Below are positions 1 to 6,050 of a stretch of 7,297 nucleotides of DNA, one piece after another. Position 1 is the stretch's first letter. Each line of letters opens with the position of its first letter. A program made the position numbers and the translations under genes. Under the pieces are notes generated by a model. It worked only from the letters and a program-made list of their open reading frames with translations. It made no database searches and was not told where the DNA came from. Source of the DNA: Aquincola sp. (GTDB lineage Bacteria > Pseudomonadota > Gammaproteobacteria > Burkholderiales > Burkholderiaceae_C); contig JAOUIM010000174.1 in the NCBI GenBank assembly GCA_029884035.1, forward strand, positions 1 to 7,297, in the 5' to 3' direction.

Positions 1-524
1 GCGACGCGGTGCAGCGGCGACAGCGACAGCGACAACAGCCACCACAGCGCGAGCGCCACGATCGGCGCTGCGATGACGATCGGCATCACGCTGCGCCAGG
101 CCGCCGCGGCCGCCAGGCGGCCGCGCACGGCGAGCGGCTGGCCGACCTGAACGACTCGAGCCGGCGTGGCCGCGCCGTAAACGCGCCAGACTTCGCCCCC
201 GAGGCGCAGGTCGCTGAACCCCAGCACCGCACGCGGCGGCAGCAACTGCGCGAGCGCATCCGGCCGGTTGGCATACAGCGCCACGCCGTCGAGCGACCAC
301 ACCTGCACCACATAGTCGAATTCCGGGTTCTGCAGCGCGGCGCGCTCGTCGTCGGCGATGCGGCCCTGGTCGCGCAACGACAGCGCCATCTGTCGCAGGT
401 GGTAGTCGAACAGCTCGTCCATCTCGGCGCGCACGCTGAAGTACGTGGCGCCGGCGACCGCGAGCGCGCTCAGGCCCGCCAACGCGAGCAGAAAGACGAA
501 CAGGCGGGCGCGCAGCGAGCGCAT
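1..524 (-). CDS. Sensor histidine kinase, QseC/TctE-like, N-terminal part (partial)
   Basis: This is the membrane sensor of a two-component system; only the first 174 codons are present and the kinase core lies beyond the left edge. The visible part has a first transmembrane helix at about residues 8-28, a periplasmic region at about 29-146 and a second transmembrane helix at about 147-167. Just after the first helix is the motif MDELFDYHLRQMA (residues 35-47), typical of the two-component sensor kinase N-terminal domain of QseC/TctE-type kinases. A VQVGQPLAVR stretch (125-134) before the second helix is also typical. The ATG lies 11 nt after the stop of the response regulator on the same strand, so the two are almost certainly co-transcribed; no strong ribosome-binding site is visible, which suggests translational coupling. 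HAMP, His-box and ATPase motifs cannot be seen. The stimulus is unknown. Confidence 0.88.
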   Translation of the reverse strand, partial: MRSLRARLFVFLLALAGLSALAVAGATYFSVRAEMDELFDYHLRQMALSLRDQGRIADDERAALQNPEFDYVVQVWSLDGVALYANRPDALAQLLPPRAVLGFSDLRLGGEVWRVYGAATPARVVQVGQPLAVRGRLAAAAAWRSVMPIVIAAPIVALALWWLLSLSLSPLHRV

Positions 525-535
525 CGGCGCGGGGC

Positions 536-1204
536 CTAGGCGTCTTTCGGCGGCCCGGCGTAGTAACCCAGGCCACGCACGGTATGCAGCAGATCGTCGC
601 CGAGCTTTCGGCGCAGCTGGTGCATGTAGACGGAAATCGCGTTGCTCTCCAGTTCCTCGCCCCAGCCGTAGAGCCGGTCTTCGAGTTGCGCGCGCGACAG
701 GATGGCGCCGGGGCGTTCCATCAATGCTTGCAGCAGCGCGAACTCGCGCGCCGACAACAGCACCGGCCTGCCGCCACGGCTGACCTCGCGCGTGGCCGGG
801 TCCAGTCTCAGGTCGGCCACCTCGAGCACCGTGCTCGCGCGCCCCGCCTGCCGGCGGCCGAGCGCACGCAGGCGTGCCAGCAGCTCGTCGAGTTCGAAGG
901 GCTTGACCAGATAGTCATCGGCGCCCGCGTCGAGCCCGGCCACCTTGTCGGCCAGTGCGTCGCGCGCGGTGACCACGATCACCGGCGTCATGTCGCTGCG
1001 GCCCCGCAGCGCGGTGAGCACCTGCATGCCGCTTCGCTGCGGCAGGCCGAGGTCGAGCAACACCGCGTCGAAGCGCTCGGTGGCCAGCACCGCATCGGCG
1101 GCGCGGCCGTCGCGCACCCAGTCGGCGGCGAAGCCGTGGCCACGCAGCGCCTCGCGCAGGCTCTCGCCGATCATCGTGTCGTCTTCCACGATCAGCACAC
1201 GCAT
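536..1204 (-). CDS. OmpR-family response regulator, QseB/PmrA-like
   Basis: This is a 222-residue DNA-binding response regulator, a normal length for the OmpR family. The receiver domain (about 1-115) has the acidic pair D8/D9, the phospho-acceptor D51 in the LLDLGLP motif, T79 and K101 in the VKPF motif. The C-terminal winged-helix domain (about 125-218) contains AREFALLQALMERPG, SRAQLEDRLYGWGEE and the recognition-helix region SVYMHQLRRKLG, all very close to QseB/PmrA-type regulators. I chose the ATG at 1204 because the receiver domain begins exactly there (MRVLIVEDD). A frame-open ATG at 1261 adds 19 residues unlike the family, and it would probably lie upstream of the transcription start if the box at 1268-1284 is the operator. 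A modest GAGAG precedes the start by about 7 nt. The sensor kinase follows directly. The output genes are not shown by the sequence, though autoregulation is likely. Confidence 0.95.
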   Translation of the reverse strand: MRVLIVEDDTMIGESLREALRGHGFAADWVRDGRAADAVLATERFDAVLLDLGLPQRSGMQVLTALRGRSDMTPVIVVTARDALADKVAGLDAGADDYLVKPFELDELLARLRALGRRQAGRASTVLEVADLRLDPATREVSRGGRPVLLSAREFALLQALMERPGAILSRAQLEDRLYGWGEELESNAISVYMHQLRRKLGDDLLHTVRGLGYYAGPPKDA

Positions 1205-1267
1205 GGTGAGGCTCTCGTCGGTCGGAGTCTTTCGCGGGCCATCTTGAAGGCGCGACCGCATGCGCAG

Positions 1268-1284
1268 ATTAGGTGGACATTAGG
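1268..1284 (-). promoter_or_regulatory. Putative PmrA/QseB-type operator: direct repeat CCTAAT-N5-CCTAAT
   Basis: Read on the minus strand, two identical CCTAAT hexamers are separated by GTCCA, giving an 11-bp period. OmpR-family dimers bind such tandem half-sites, and the known PmrA box is two CTTAAT-like hexamers with a 5-nt spacer; this site differs by one base per half. It ends 63 nt upstream of the response regulator start. A weak candidate -10 (CAAGAT, 1246-1241) lies about 21 nt downstream of the second half-site. The site also lies 184 nt upstream of the divergent DedA start. The repeat is seen directly; the binding protein is inferred. Confidence 0.55.
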
Positions 1285-1429
1285 GGTGAGGCCCTGCCGC
1301 GTTGTTCAAGGCAGTCTGACACAGGCGATGGAGGCGACCGAGGACTCGCGTCGGCGCCTGATCCTCATGATGAACATCCGGGTGCAGGCAACGGTGTCGA
1401 CGTGATCGGATCCGGAAACCCTCAGGGCC

Positions 1430-1435
1430 AATAAT
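1430..1435 (+). promoter_or_regulatory. Candidate -10 element for the DedA gene
   Basis: AATAAT matches the TATAAT consensus at five of six positions, within an otherwise GC-rich spacer, 33 nt before the DedA start codon. No convincing -35 is present at a 16-18 nt spacing; the nearest TTGACA-like hexamers lie too far upstream. If used, the promoter would be weak or activator-dependent. The rest of the 1205-1468 spacer shows the direct repeat described separately and no gene. Confidence 0.3.
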
Positions 1436-1468
1436 CCTTGCGCGGCCGCTGTGCCGCGAAAGCGCCCG

Positions 1469-2047
1469 ATGTGGAACGATCTGCTGCAAACGCATGGTTA
1501 CTGGCTGCTCGCCGTGGGCTGCCTGCTCGAGGGCGAGACCCTGCTCGTGCTCGCGGGCTTTGCGGCCCATCGTGGCCTGCTCGACCCTGTGGCGGTGGTC
1601 GGCATCGCGGCGACGGCGGGATTCGCGGGCGACCAGGTCTTCTTCTGGCTCGGTCGTCAACACGGCGCGGCGCTGCTCGCACGCTGGCCATCGCTGGCGC
1701 AGCAGGCCGCGCGCGTCGATCGCCTCATCGAGCGCTGGCATGAGGCACTGATCGTCGGTGTGCGATTTGCGTACGGCCTGCGGATCGCCGGTCCAGTGCT
1801 GATCGGCGCCTCGAGCGTTTCGGCGTGGCGTTTCAGCGCCTTCAATGCGATCGGCGCGTTGCTCTGGGCGACGTCCGTCGCTGCGGTCGGCTGGGCCTTC
1901 GGTGCTGCCGCGCAGGCCCTGCTGGGCGAACTGCGCCATGTCGAAGGCTGGCTGTTCGCGGGCCTGCTCGTGGCGCTGGGCGTCGTGTGGCTGGTCCGGC
2001 GCCGCCGCACGGCCAAAGAGGGTCGGTCATCGCGACGGGTGCAGTGA
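1469..2047 (+). CDS. DedA-family (VTT-domain) inner-membrane protein
   Basis: This 192-residue integral membrane protein belongs to the DedA/VTT family, whose members act in membrane lipid (undecaprenyl-phosphate or phospholipid) translocation and support envelope integrity, pH homeostasis and, in several Gram-negatives, cationic peptide resistance. Family features are visible in order. LLEGETLLVLAGFAAHRG (19-36) carries the conserved acidic residues of the first re-entrant segment. GDQVFFWLGR (54-63) carries D55. RFAYGLRIAGP (99-109) carries the paired arginines R99 and R105. The WRFSAFNAIGALLWA segment follows (120-134), and a last helix at about 160-178 is followed by a basic tail RRRR. 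The ATG at 1469 is preceded by GAAAG at 6 nt; a GTG at 1451 would add six residues and is less likely. It is divergent from the response regulator, and the next gene begins about 200 nt downstream. Function beyond the family is inferred. Confidence 0.9.
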   Translation: MWNDLLQTHGYWLLAVGCLLEGETLLVLAGFAAHRGLLDPVAVVGIAATAGFAGDQVFFWLGRQHGAALLARWPSLAQQAARVDRLIERWHEALIVGVRFAYGLRIAGPVLIGASSVSAWRFSAFNAIGALLWATSVAAVGWAFGAAAQALLGELRHVEGWLFAGLLVALGVVWLVRRRRTAKEGRSSRRVQ

Positions 2048-2048
2048 C

Positions 2049-2069
2049 AGCCGCAGGGTTCGTGCGGTT
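2049..2069 (+). terminator. Small stem-loop just after the DedA gene (weak terminator candidate)
   Basis: AGCCGCA (2049-2055) can pair with TGCGGTT (2063-2069), including one G-T wobble, around a 7-nt loop. It starts two bases after the DedA stop. No T-run follows, so this would be a poor intrinsic terminator; it may instead protect a 3' end or mean nothing. The remainder of the 2048-2247 spacer contains a CTGACA that resembles a -35 (2102-2107) but no matching -10. Confidence 0.2.
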
Positions 2070-2247
2070 CGACCCCCGATCTCGACTGCACAGGTTTCAT
2101 CCTGACACGCGGTATGCCCATTCGCAGAGAACTATCGTCCGCCACGCCAGTCTAGAAAGTTCGCTTCGCGTCCGATGCGATCACTCCGTGGAACGATCGA
2201 GGCGGCGCGCGCACACCATGTCGAATGAAACGAGGATCGCACACGCC

Positions 2248-2643
2248 ATGAACAAACGTCACATCGCGAACCGCGTGCCGCGCCTGATCTCGCGTCTTTA
2301 CCGCGCGGCCGATCTGCCGGCGCGCGCCGGCATGCTGTCCGTGCTGATCAGGCCGCTGGGCCCGCTGGGACTGGCGGCTGTGGCGTCGGGTGCCTTTGCG
2401 AGCCTCCTGCATCGACACCGTGGTGCCGGCATCGAGGTCGGTGTCGAGGAGGCGGGACGTTTTGACAGCGCGCAAGTGTTCGAGCTGGCGCGCTTCGTCG
2501 AACAGGTCGACACCGAGGTGTTTCAACAGGTGGTCGGGAGGGTGCTGGGTAGCCCCGCGGGATTTACCGCATTCGGCGTGGCTGTCGCGATGCTCGTCGT
2601 GCGCCAGTACCGTCGGCGCGGACGCGACGTCCGCGCCGACTGA
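2248..2643 (+). CDS. Small uncharacterised protein with two hydrophobic segments
   Basis: I do not recognise a named family for this 131-residue product. It has a basic N-terminus (about 1-26), a hydrophobic segment at about 29-54 (LSVLIRPLGPLGLAAVASGA), a polar central part at about 56-73, an amphipathic helix-like stretch at about 74-100 (SAQVFELARFVEQVDTEVF), a second hydrophobic segment at about 104-119 and an arginine-rich tail. This suggests a small inner-membrane protein with both termini cytoplasmic. Codon use is typical of the neighbours. I chose the ATG at 2248 because GAGGA lies 11 nt before it; an in-frame ATG at 2218 would add 10 residues and has its GAGG further away. It sits between dedA and nfeD on the same strand, but with about 200 nt before and 388 nt after, so it is probably its own unit. 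The last codons form a perfect inverted repeat. Confidence 0.72.
   Translation: MNKRHIANRVPRLISRLYRAADLPARAGMLSVLIRPLGPLGLAAVASGAFASLLHRHRGAGIEVGVEEAGRFDSAQVFELARFVEQVDTEVFQQVVGRVLGSPAGFTAFGVAVAMLVVRQYRRRGRDVRAD
2612..2640 (+). repeat. Perfect 13-bp inverted repeat at the end of the small membrane protein gene
   Basis: GTCGGCGCGGACG (2612-2624) is followed after three bases (CGA) by its exact reverse complement (2628-2640), directly before the TGA stop. The RNA would form a very stable GC-rich hairpin encoding the arginine-rich tail. There is no T-run after it, so a standard intrinsic terminator is unlikely; a stability or attenuation element, or chance in GC-rich DNA, are the alternatives. 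Confidence 0.6.
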
Positions 2644-2812
2644 ACACGGCTATCGCGCCGGGAACCGAACCGCTCGGGCAGCGGACCTGTCCCGGGCCGT
2701 TGAGCGCCGACGCTTTGATGTCGGTCGCATGCTTCGGCGCGTGCTCCTCGTGCACGAGCTTGGCCTTCTTCAGTGCGTCCCTGAGGCAAGTTGGGGGGTA
2801 TGAGGCCGTGCG
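2644..2812 (-). pseudogene. Possible remnant of a minus-strand gene
   Basis: In one minus-strand frame, about 2790 down to 2690 reads as a plausible protein (LRDALKKAKLVHEEHAPKH and onward), rich in lysine, glutamate and histidine. Over 28 codons, by hand count, about 90% of third positions are G/C and only about a third of second positions are, the pattern of real genes in such genomes. There is no ATG, GTG or TTG near its beginning, and the frame runs into the 3' end of the small membrane protein gene. A run of six C on this strand marks a possible frame shift: just upstream, a different frame is also moderately gene-like. I do not recognise the protein. This could be a decayed gene, a sequencing frameshift or a GC shadow. 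Confidence 0.25.
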
Positions 2813-3031
2813 CGGCCGGATCCGCGCGTGCTCTGTCCCAGCGCTGCGGTGCGAGCGCACGCTTGCCGAGCTCGGGTGACAGCAATGCGGACGGACGGTG
2901 TCTGCGGTCCAGGCTCGCCGCAGGGCCTTGATCTGGCGCAAGGGCGATCCGAAGCGGGCCGCCCGGCGCGCCGGCGGAGGTGGCACGCACCGAGCGACGG
3001 GTGTAGCCTGAACCGCTCCGGGGGTCTGCGA
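2644..3031. other. 388-nt intergenic region upstream of nfeD
   Basis: No convincing plus-strand gene is present here. The nfeD reading frame stays open back to 2828, but the extra residues are arginine- and cysteine-rich and unlike any signal peptide. The region holds a minus-strand stretch with coding-like codons (described separately), a G6 run (2793-2798) and a 12-bp palindrome CCGGCGCGCCGG (2963-2974). I could not identify a convincing promoter for nfeD, although one should lie here because the gene has no close upstream partner. Confidence 0.5.
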
Positions 3032-4420
3032 ATGAAATTCCGCGTCTGGCTGTTGTGTCTGCTTGCGCTGCTCGTGGCGCAGGGGGTCGCGCGCGACGCA
3101 CCGGCCGCGGGCGTGCCGCCAGTCGTCCTGGTGCGCATCGACGGCGCGATCGGCCCGGCGACCGCCGACCATGTCGCGCGCGGGCTGAAGAAGGCCGCGC
3201 AGTTGCGTGCGCAACTGGTCGTGCTGCAGATGGACACGCCGGGAGGACTGGACACGGCGATGCGCAGCATCATCAAAGACATCCTCGCCGCTCCGATGCC
3301 GGTGGCCGGATTCGTCGCGCCGCAGGGCGCGCGCGCGGCCAGTGCCGGCACCTACATCCTCTACGCGGCGCATATCGCCGCGATGGCGCCGGCCACCAAC
3401 CTCGGTGCGGCAACACCGATCGCGGTGGGCCTGCCGATGCCCGGCGGGGAGCCCGCCGCGCGGCCCGCCAGCGCGGCGTCGGCAACTGAAGCCCCGCCGC
3501 ACGACACCCTCGCGGCCAAGCGCATCAACGATGCCACCGCCTACATCCGCAGCCTGGGGCAACTGCGCGGACGCGACGTGGCGTGGGCCGAACAGGCCGT
3601 GCGCGAGGCGGTCAGCCTGTCGGCCAGCGACGCGCTGGCGCGCCACGTCACCGACATCGTCGCGACCGACCTCGACGATCTGCTGCGCCAGCTCGACGGC
3701 CGCCAGATCAGGCTGCGTGACGGCGTCGACGGCATGGTGACGCTGGCGACCGCCCGCGCGCCGGTGGAGAACTTCGAGCCCGACTGGCGCGGCCGGCTGC
3801 TCGCCGTGATCAGCGACCCGAGCCTGGCGCTGGTGCTGATGATGATCGGCGTCTACGGCCTGCTGTTCGAGTTCCTGAACCCCGGTTTCGTCGCCCCTGG
3901 GGTGATCGGCGGCGTGTGCCTGCTGCTCGCGATGTGGGGGCTGCAGATGCTGCCGATCAACTACGCCGGTCTGGCGCTGATCGTGCTGGGCATCGCGCTG
4001 TTCGTCGCCGAAGCCTTCGTGCCGAGTTTCGGCGTGCTGGGCCTGGGCGGCGTCGCGGCGTTCGCATTCGGCGCGCTCCTGCTCATCGACAGCGACGTGC
4101 CGGGCTTCGGCGTTTCGCCCGCGCTGGTCGGCGGCCTCGCATTCGTCTCTGCGCTGGTCGTCGTCGGCGTCGTGGCCATGGCTGCCAAGGCGAGGCTCCG
4201 GCCGATCGTCAGCGGTGCGCCGCAGATGATCGGCACTGCGGGCGAGGTCATCGAGTTCGACGGCCACGAGGGCTGGGCCCTGGTCGACGGTGAACGCTGG
4301 CGCGTGCACGCGTCGCAGCCGCTGCAGCCGGGCCAGCCCGTGCGCGTCACGCGCGTGGACGGCCTGACGCTCGAGGTCCATCCGGACACCTCGGCCATTC
4401 CTCAAGGAGAAACCTCATGA
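3032..4420 (+). CDS. nfeD: NfeD long form, membrane-bound ClpP-class serine protease
   Basis: This 462-residue protein has the full three-part architecture of long NfeD (PH1510-like) proteins. A signal peptide (about 1-20) leads into a ClpP-fold protease domain (about 30-235), then a multi-helix membrane domain (about 258-383), then a C-terminal OB-fold NfeD domain (about 392-451). In the protease, MDTPGG (67-72) is the family substrate-strand motif, S104 in AASAGTY is the nucleophile, and K163 in AKRINDATAYIRSL is the expected catalytic lysine. A proline/alanine-rich loop (about 133-158) separates the two, as is common in the family. I chose the ATG at 3032 because it opens a clean signal peptide and has a GGGGG at about 7 nt; the longer open frame upstream does not look coding. 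Its stop overlaps the slipin start (ATGA), so the two are translationally coupled. The protease is expected to act on the periplasmic side and cleave the partner slipin. Confidence 0.94.
   Translation: MKFRVWLLCLLALLVAQGVARDAPAAGVPPVVLVRIDGAIGPATADHVARGLKKAAQLRAQLVVLQMDTPGGLDTAMRSIIKDILAAPMPVAGFVAPQGARAASAGTYILYAAHIAAMAPATNLGAATPIAVGLPMPGGEPAARPASAASATEAPPHDTLAAKRINDATAYIRSLGQLRGRDVAWAEQAVREAVSLSASDALARHVTDIVATDLDDLLRQLDGRQIRLRDGVDGMVTLATARAPVENFEPDWRGRLLAVISDPSLALVLMMIGVYGLLFEFLNPGFVAPGVIGGVCLLLAMWGLQMLPINYAGLALIVLGIALFVAEAFVPSFGVLGLGGVAAFAFGALLLIDSDVPGFGVSPALVGGLAFVSALVVVGVVAMAAKARLRPIVSGAPQMIGTAGEVIEFDGHEGWALVDGERWRVHASQPLQPGQPVRVTRVDGLTLEVHPDTSAIPQGETS
4404..4410 (+). promoter_or_regulatory. 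Strong ribosome-binding site for the slipin gene
   Basis: AAGGAGA lies 6 nt before the slipin ATG, inside the last codons of nfeD. It is the best Shine-Dalgarno match noted in the window and fixes the slipin start at 4417. It suggests that slipin is made efficiently, possibly in excess over the protease. Confidence 0.8.
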
Positions 4421-5196
4421 TCCTCGACCTGCCGATCGGCCTCGGGTTCGTTCTCGTTCTGCTCGTGCTGCTGGTGGCGAGTTCGCTGCGCATCCTGCGC
4501 GAGTACGAGCGCGGCGTGGTGTTCCAGCTCGGGCGCTTCTGGCGCGTCAAGGGGCCGGGTCTGGTGATCCTGATTCCCGGCATCCAGCAGATGGTGCGCA
4601 TCGACTTGCGCGTCGTCGTGATGGACGTGCCGAGCCAGGACGTGATCTCGCGCGACAACGTCACGCTCAAGGTCAATGCCGTGCTCTACTTCCGCGTCGT
4701 CGACCCCGAGCGCGCGGTGATCCAGGTTGAGAACTTCCTGATGGCCACCAGCCAGCTGGCGCAGACCACGCTGCGCGCCGTACTGGGCAAGCACACGCTC
4801 GACGAGATGCTGTCCGAACGCGAGCGCCTGAACCTGGACCTGCAGAAGATCCTCGACAGCCAGACCGATGCCTGGGGCATCAAGGTCACCAATGTCGAGA
4901 TCAAGCATGTCGACCTCAACGACAGCATGATCCGCGCGATTGCGCGCCAGGCCGAGGCGGAGCGCGAACGGCGCGCCAAGGTGATCCACGCCGAGGGCGA
5001 ACTGCAGGCCTCCGAGAAGCTGGCGCAGGCCGCCGAGATCCTGGGCAAGCAGCCGCAGGCGATCCAGTTGCGCTATCTGGAGACGCTGACCGTGATCGCC
5101 GCCGACAAGAACTCGACGATCGTGTTTCCGCTGCCGATGGACATCGTGGGGCCGCTGCTCGACGCGGTCAGGGCACGGTCGCTGCCGAAGGCCTAG
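4417..5196 (+). CDS. Slipin (stomatin-like SPFH/prohibitin-domain membrane protein)
   Basis: This 259-residue protein scaffolds membrane microdomains in the stomatin/slipin family. It has one N-terminal membrane segment (about 7-22) followed by the SPFH domain (about 25-190). Family motifs are REYERGVVFQLGRF (28-41), GPGLVILIPGIQ (47-58), the stretch DVISRDNVTLKVNAVLYFRV (75-94) and TLRAVLGKHTLDEML (118-132). A charged alanine/glutamate helix (about 178-210), likely coiled coil, supports oligomer formation. The C-terminal stretch TIVFPLPMDIVGPLLDAV (234-251) is hydrophobic; in the archaeal partner pair, the NfeD protease cuts in such a C-terminal hydrophobic region. It overlaps nfeD by 4 nt and has a strong ribosome-binding site. 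No terminator is visible in the 27-nt gap before the convergent hydrolase. Length and motifs match the bacterial slipin group closely; the interaction is inferred from the family. Confidence 0.95.
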   Translation: MILDLPIGLGFVLVLLVLLVASSLRILREYERGVVFQLGRFWRVKGPGLVILIPGIQQMVRIDLRVVVMDVPSQDVISRDNVTLKVNAVLYFRVVDPERAVIQVENFLMATSQLAQTTLRAVLGKHTLDEMLSERERLNLDLQKILDSQTDAWGIKVTNVEIKHVDLNDSMIRAIARQAEAERERRAKVIHAEGELQASEKLAQAAEILGKQPQAIQLRYLETLTVIAADKNSTIVFPLPMDIVGPLLDAVRARSLPKA

Positions 5197-5223
5197 GGCG
5201 CAGCGCGTGGGCAGGCGACGCGT

Positions 5224-5937
5224 TCAGGTACACGCCAACAGGTGCGCCGTCAGCTCCGCAGGCGTGCTCACCATCGGGCAATGCCCGGTGGCAATCTCGA
5301 CGACTCGCCACCCCGGCTGCGATCGCACGCGCGTACGCATGCCATCGATCGTCGGATAGGCCGGACGGTTGCAGTCGATGAAGGTGCGCGGCATGCGCGC
5401 CCAGCGCTCGCCGTCGAAGTGCAGCGGCACGCGGTACATGCCGAACGGGTGCGGCACCTGGCGGCGCAGCAGCCAGTCGCGGTCGGCGCCCTCGATGCCG
5501 AAGTCGCGCGGGTCGGGCGGTGGCAGCGCGTTGTCATGGGCCTTGGCCGCGGCCAGGCGGGTCGCCACGACCTCGGGCGGATGCCCGCTGCCCCAGCCTT
5601 CGCCGGGCACCGGCACCATCGCATCGACATACACCAGCTGGCGCAGTGGATTCGGTGAACGAGAGGTCAGCACGTCCGTCGCGCCGGTGATCACCATGCC
5701 GCCGTAGCTGTGGCCCACGAGCACGATGTCGGTGAGTTCCTCGGCATCGACGAGGCCGAGCACGTCATCGATGTGGGTCTGCAGCGAGATGTTGGGCCGC
5801 CGCAGATGGGCGCGCTCCCCGTCGCCGGTGAGCGTGACCGCGTACACCTCGTGGCCCGCTGAACGCAGCGGGTCGATCACGCGGCGCCAGATCCAGGCGC
5901 CGCCCCAGGCGCCGTGCACGAGGACGAAGGTGCTCAT
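5224..5937 (-). CDS. Alpha/beta hydrolase, methylesterase/EstC-like
   Basis: This 237-residue alpha/beta-hydrolase belongs to the group that includes plant methylesterases and hydroxynitrile lyases and bacterial EstC-like esterases. FVLVHGAWGGAWIW (4-17) is the oxyanion-hole HG motif and first helix. LTGDGERAHL (36-45) and THIDDVLGLVD (54-64) are typical of this group. GHSYGG (75-80) is the nucleophile elbow with S77, and H219 in TGHCPM is the catalytic histidine. The position where the plant enzymes have their acid (FIDCNRPAY region) has no aspartate at the exact aligned place, so the third member of the triad is unclear. There is no signal peptide, so it should be cytoplasmic. The ATG is preceded by GGGAG at 8 nt and overlaps the stop of a tiny upstream frame. 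The substrate cannot be told. Confidence 0.9.
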   Translation of the reverse strand: MSTFVLVHGAWGGAWIWRRVIDPLRSAGHEVYAVTLTGDGERAHLRRPNISLQTHIDDVLGLVDAEELTDIVLVGHSYGGMVITGATDVLTSRSPNPLRQLVYVDAMVPVPGEGWGSGHPPEVVATRLAAAKAHDNALPPPDPRDFGIEGADRDWLLRRQVPHPFGMYRVPLHFDGERWARMPRTFIDCNRPAYPTIDGMRTRVRSQPGWRVVEIATGHCPMVSTPAELTAHLLACT

Positions 5938-5999
5938 TGGATGTGCTCCCGTTCGGGGTAGCGCGCGAGGCGGTCGGTCAGACGAGGACTATCGGTCAT
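5934..5999 (-). CDS. Possible 21-residue upstream peptide coupled to the hydrolase gene
   Basis: An ATG at 5999 opens a 21-codon frame whose TGA overlaps the hydrolase ATG (ATGA). The peptide begins MTDSPRLTDRLARYPE and is polar and amphipathic. The overlap geometry is typical of translationally coupled genes, and the hydrolase Shine-Dalgarno lies within this frame. No clear ribosome-binding site precedes its own ATG. It may be a leader peptide or chance; I do not recognise a family. Confidence 0.22.
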   Translation of the reverse strand: MTDSPRLTDRLARYPEREHIQ

Positions 6000-6050
6000 C
6001 AGGAGACCACTGTAGCGGAGCGTCCTAAGATGTTCCCTCGGAGGTGCCCG

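Noticed and set aside
9..539. Plus-strand open frame at the left edge
   Set aside because: It is a shadow of the histidine kinase, whose membrane topology and sensor motifs are clear on the minus strand.
584..1405. 273-codon plus-strand open frame opposite the response regulator
   Set aside because: It is antisense to a clear OmpR-family gene, with composition typical of GC shadows and no ribosome-binding site.
2056..2085. tRNA-like T-arm sequence GGTTCGACCCC
   Set aside because: The flanking bases do not form a T-stem and there is no acceptor, D or anticodon arm around it.
2963..2974. 12-bp palindrome CCGGCGCGCCGG
   Set aside because: It is pure G/C in a GC-rich region, not repeated elsewhere in the window, and not linked to a known operator.
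2564..4405. Long 613-codon open frame on the minus strand opposite nfeD
   Set aside because: Its product is a low-complexity mix of His, Gln, Arg, Asp and Ala, the mirror of a GC-rich gene; nfeD on the other strand is unambiguous. Only its last part, beyond nfeD, was kept as a possible remnant.
5197..5223. Terminator between slipin and the convergent hydrolase gene
   Set aside because: The 27-nt gap contains no stem followed by a T-run on either strand.
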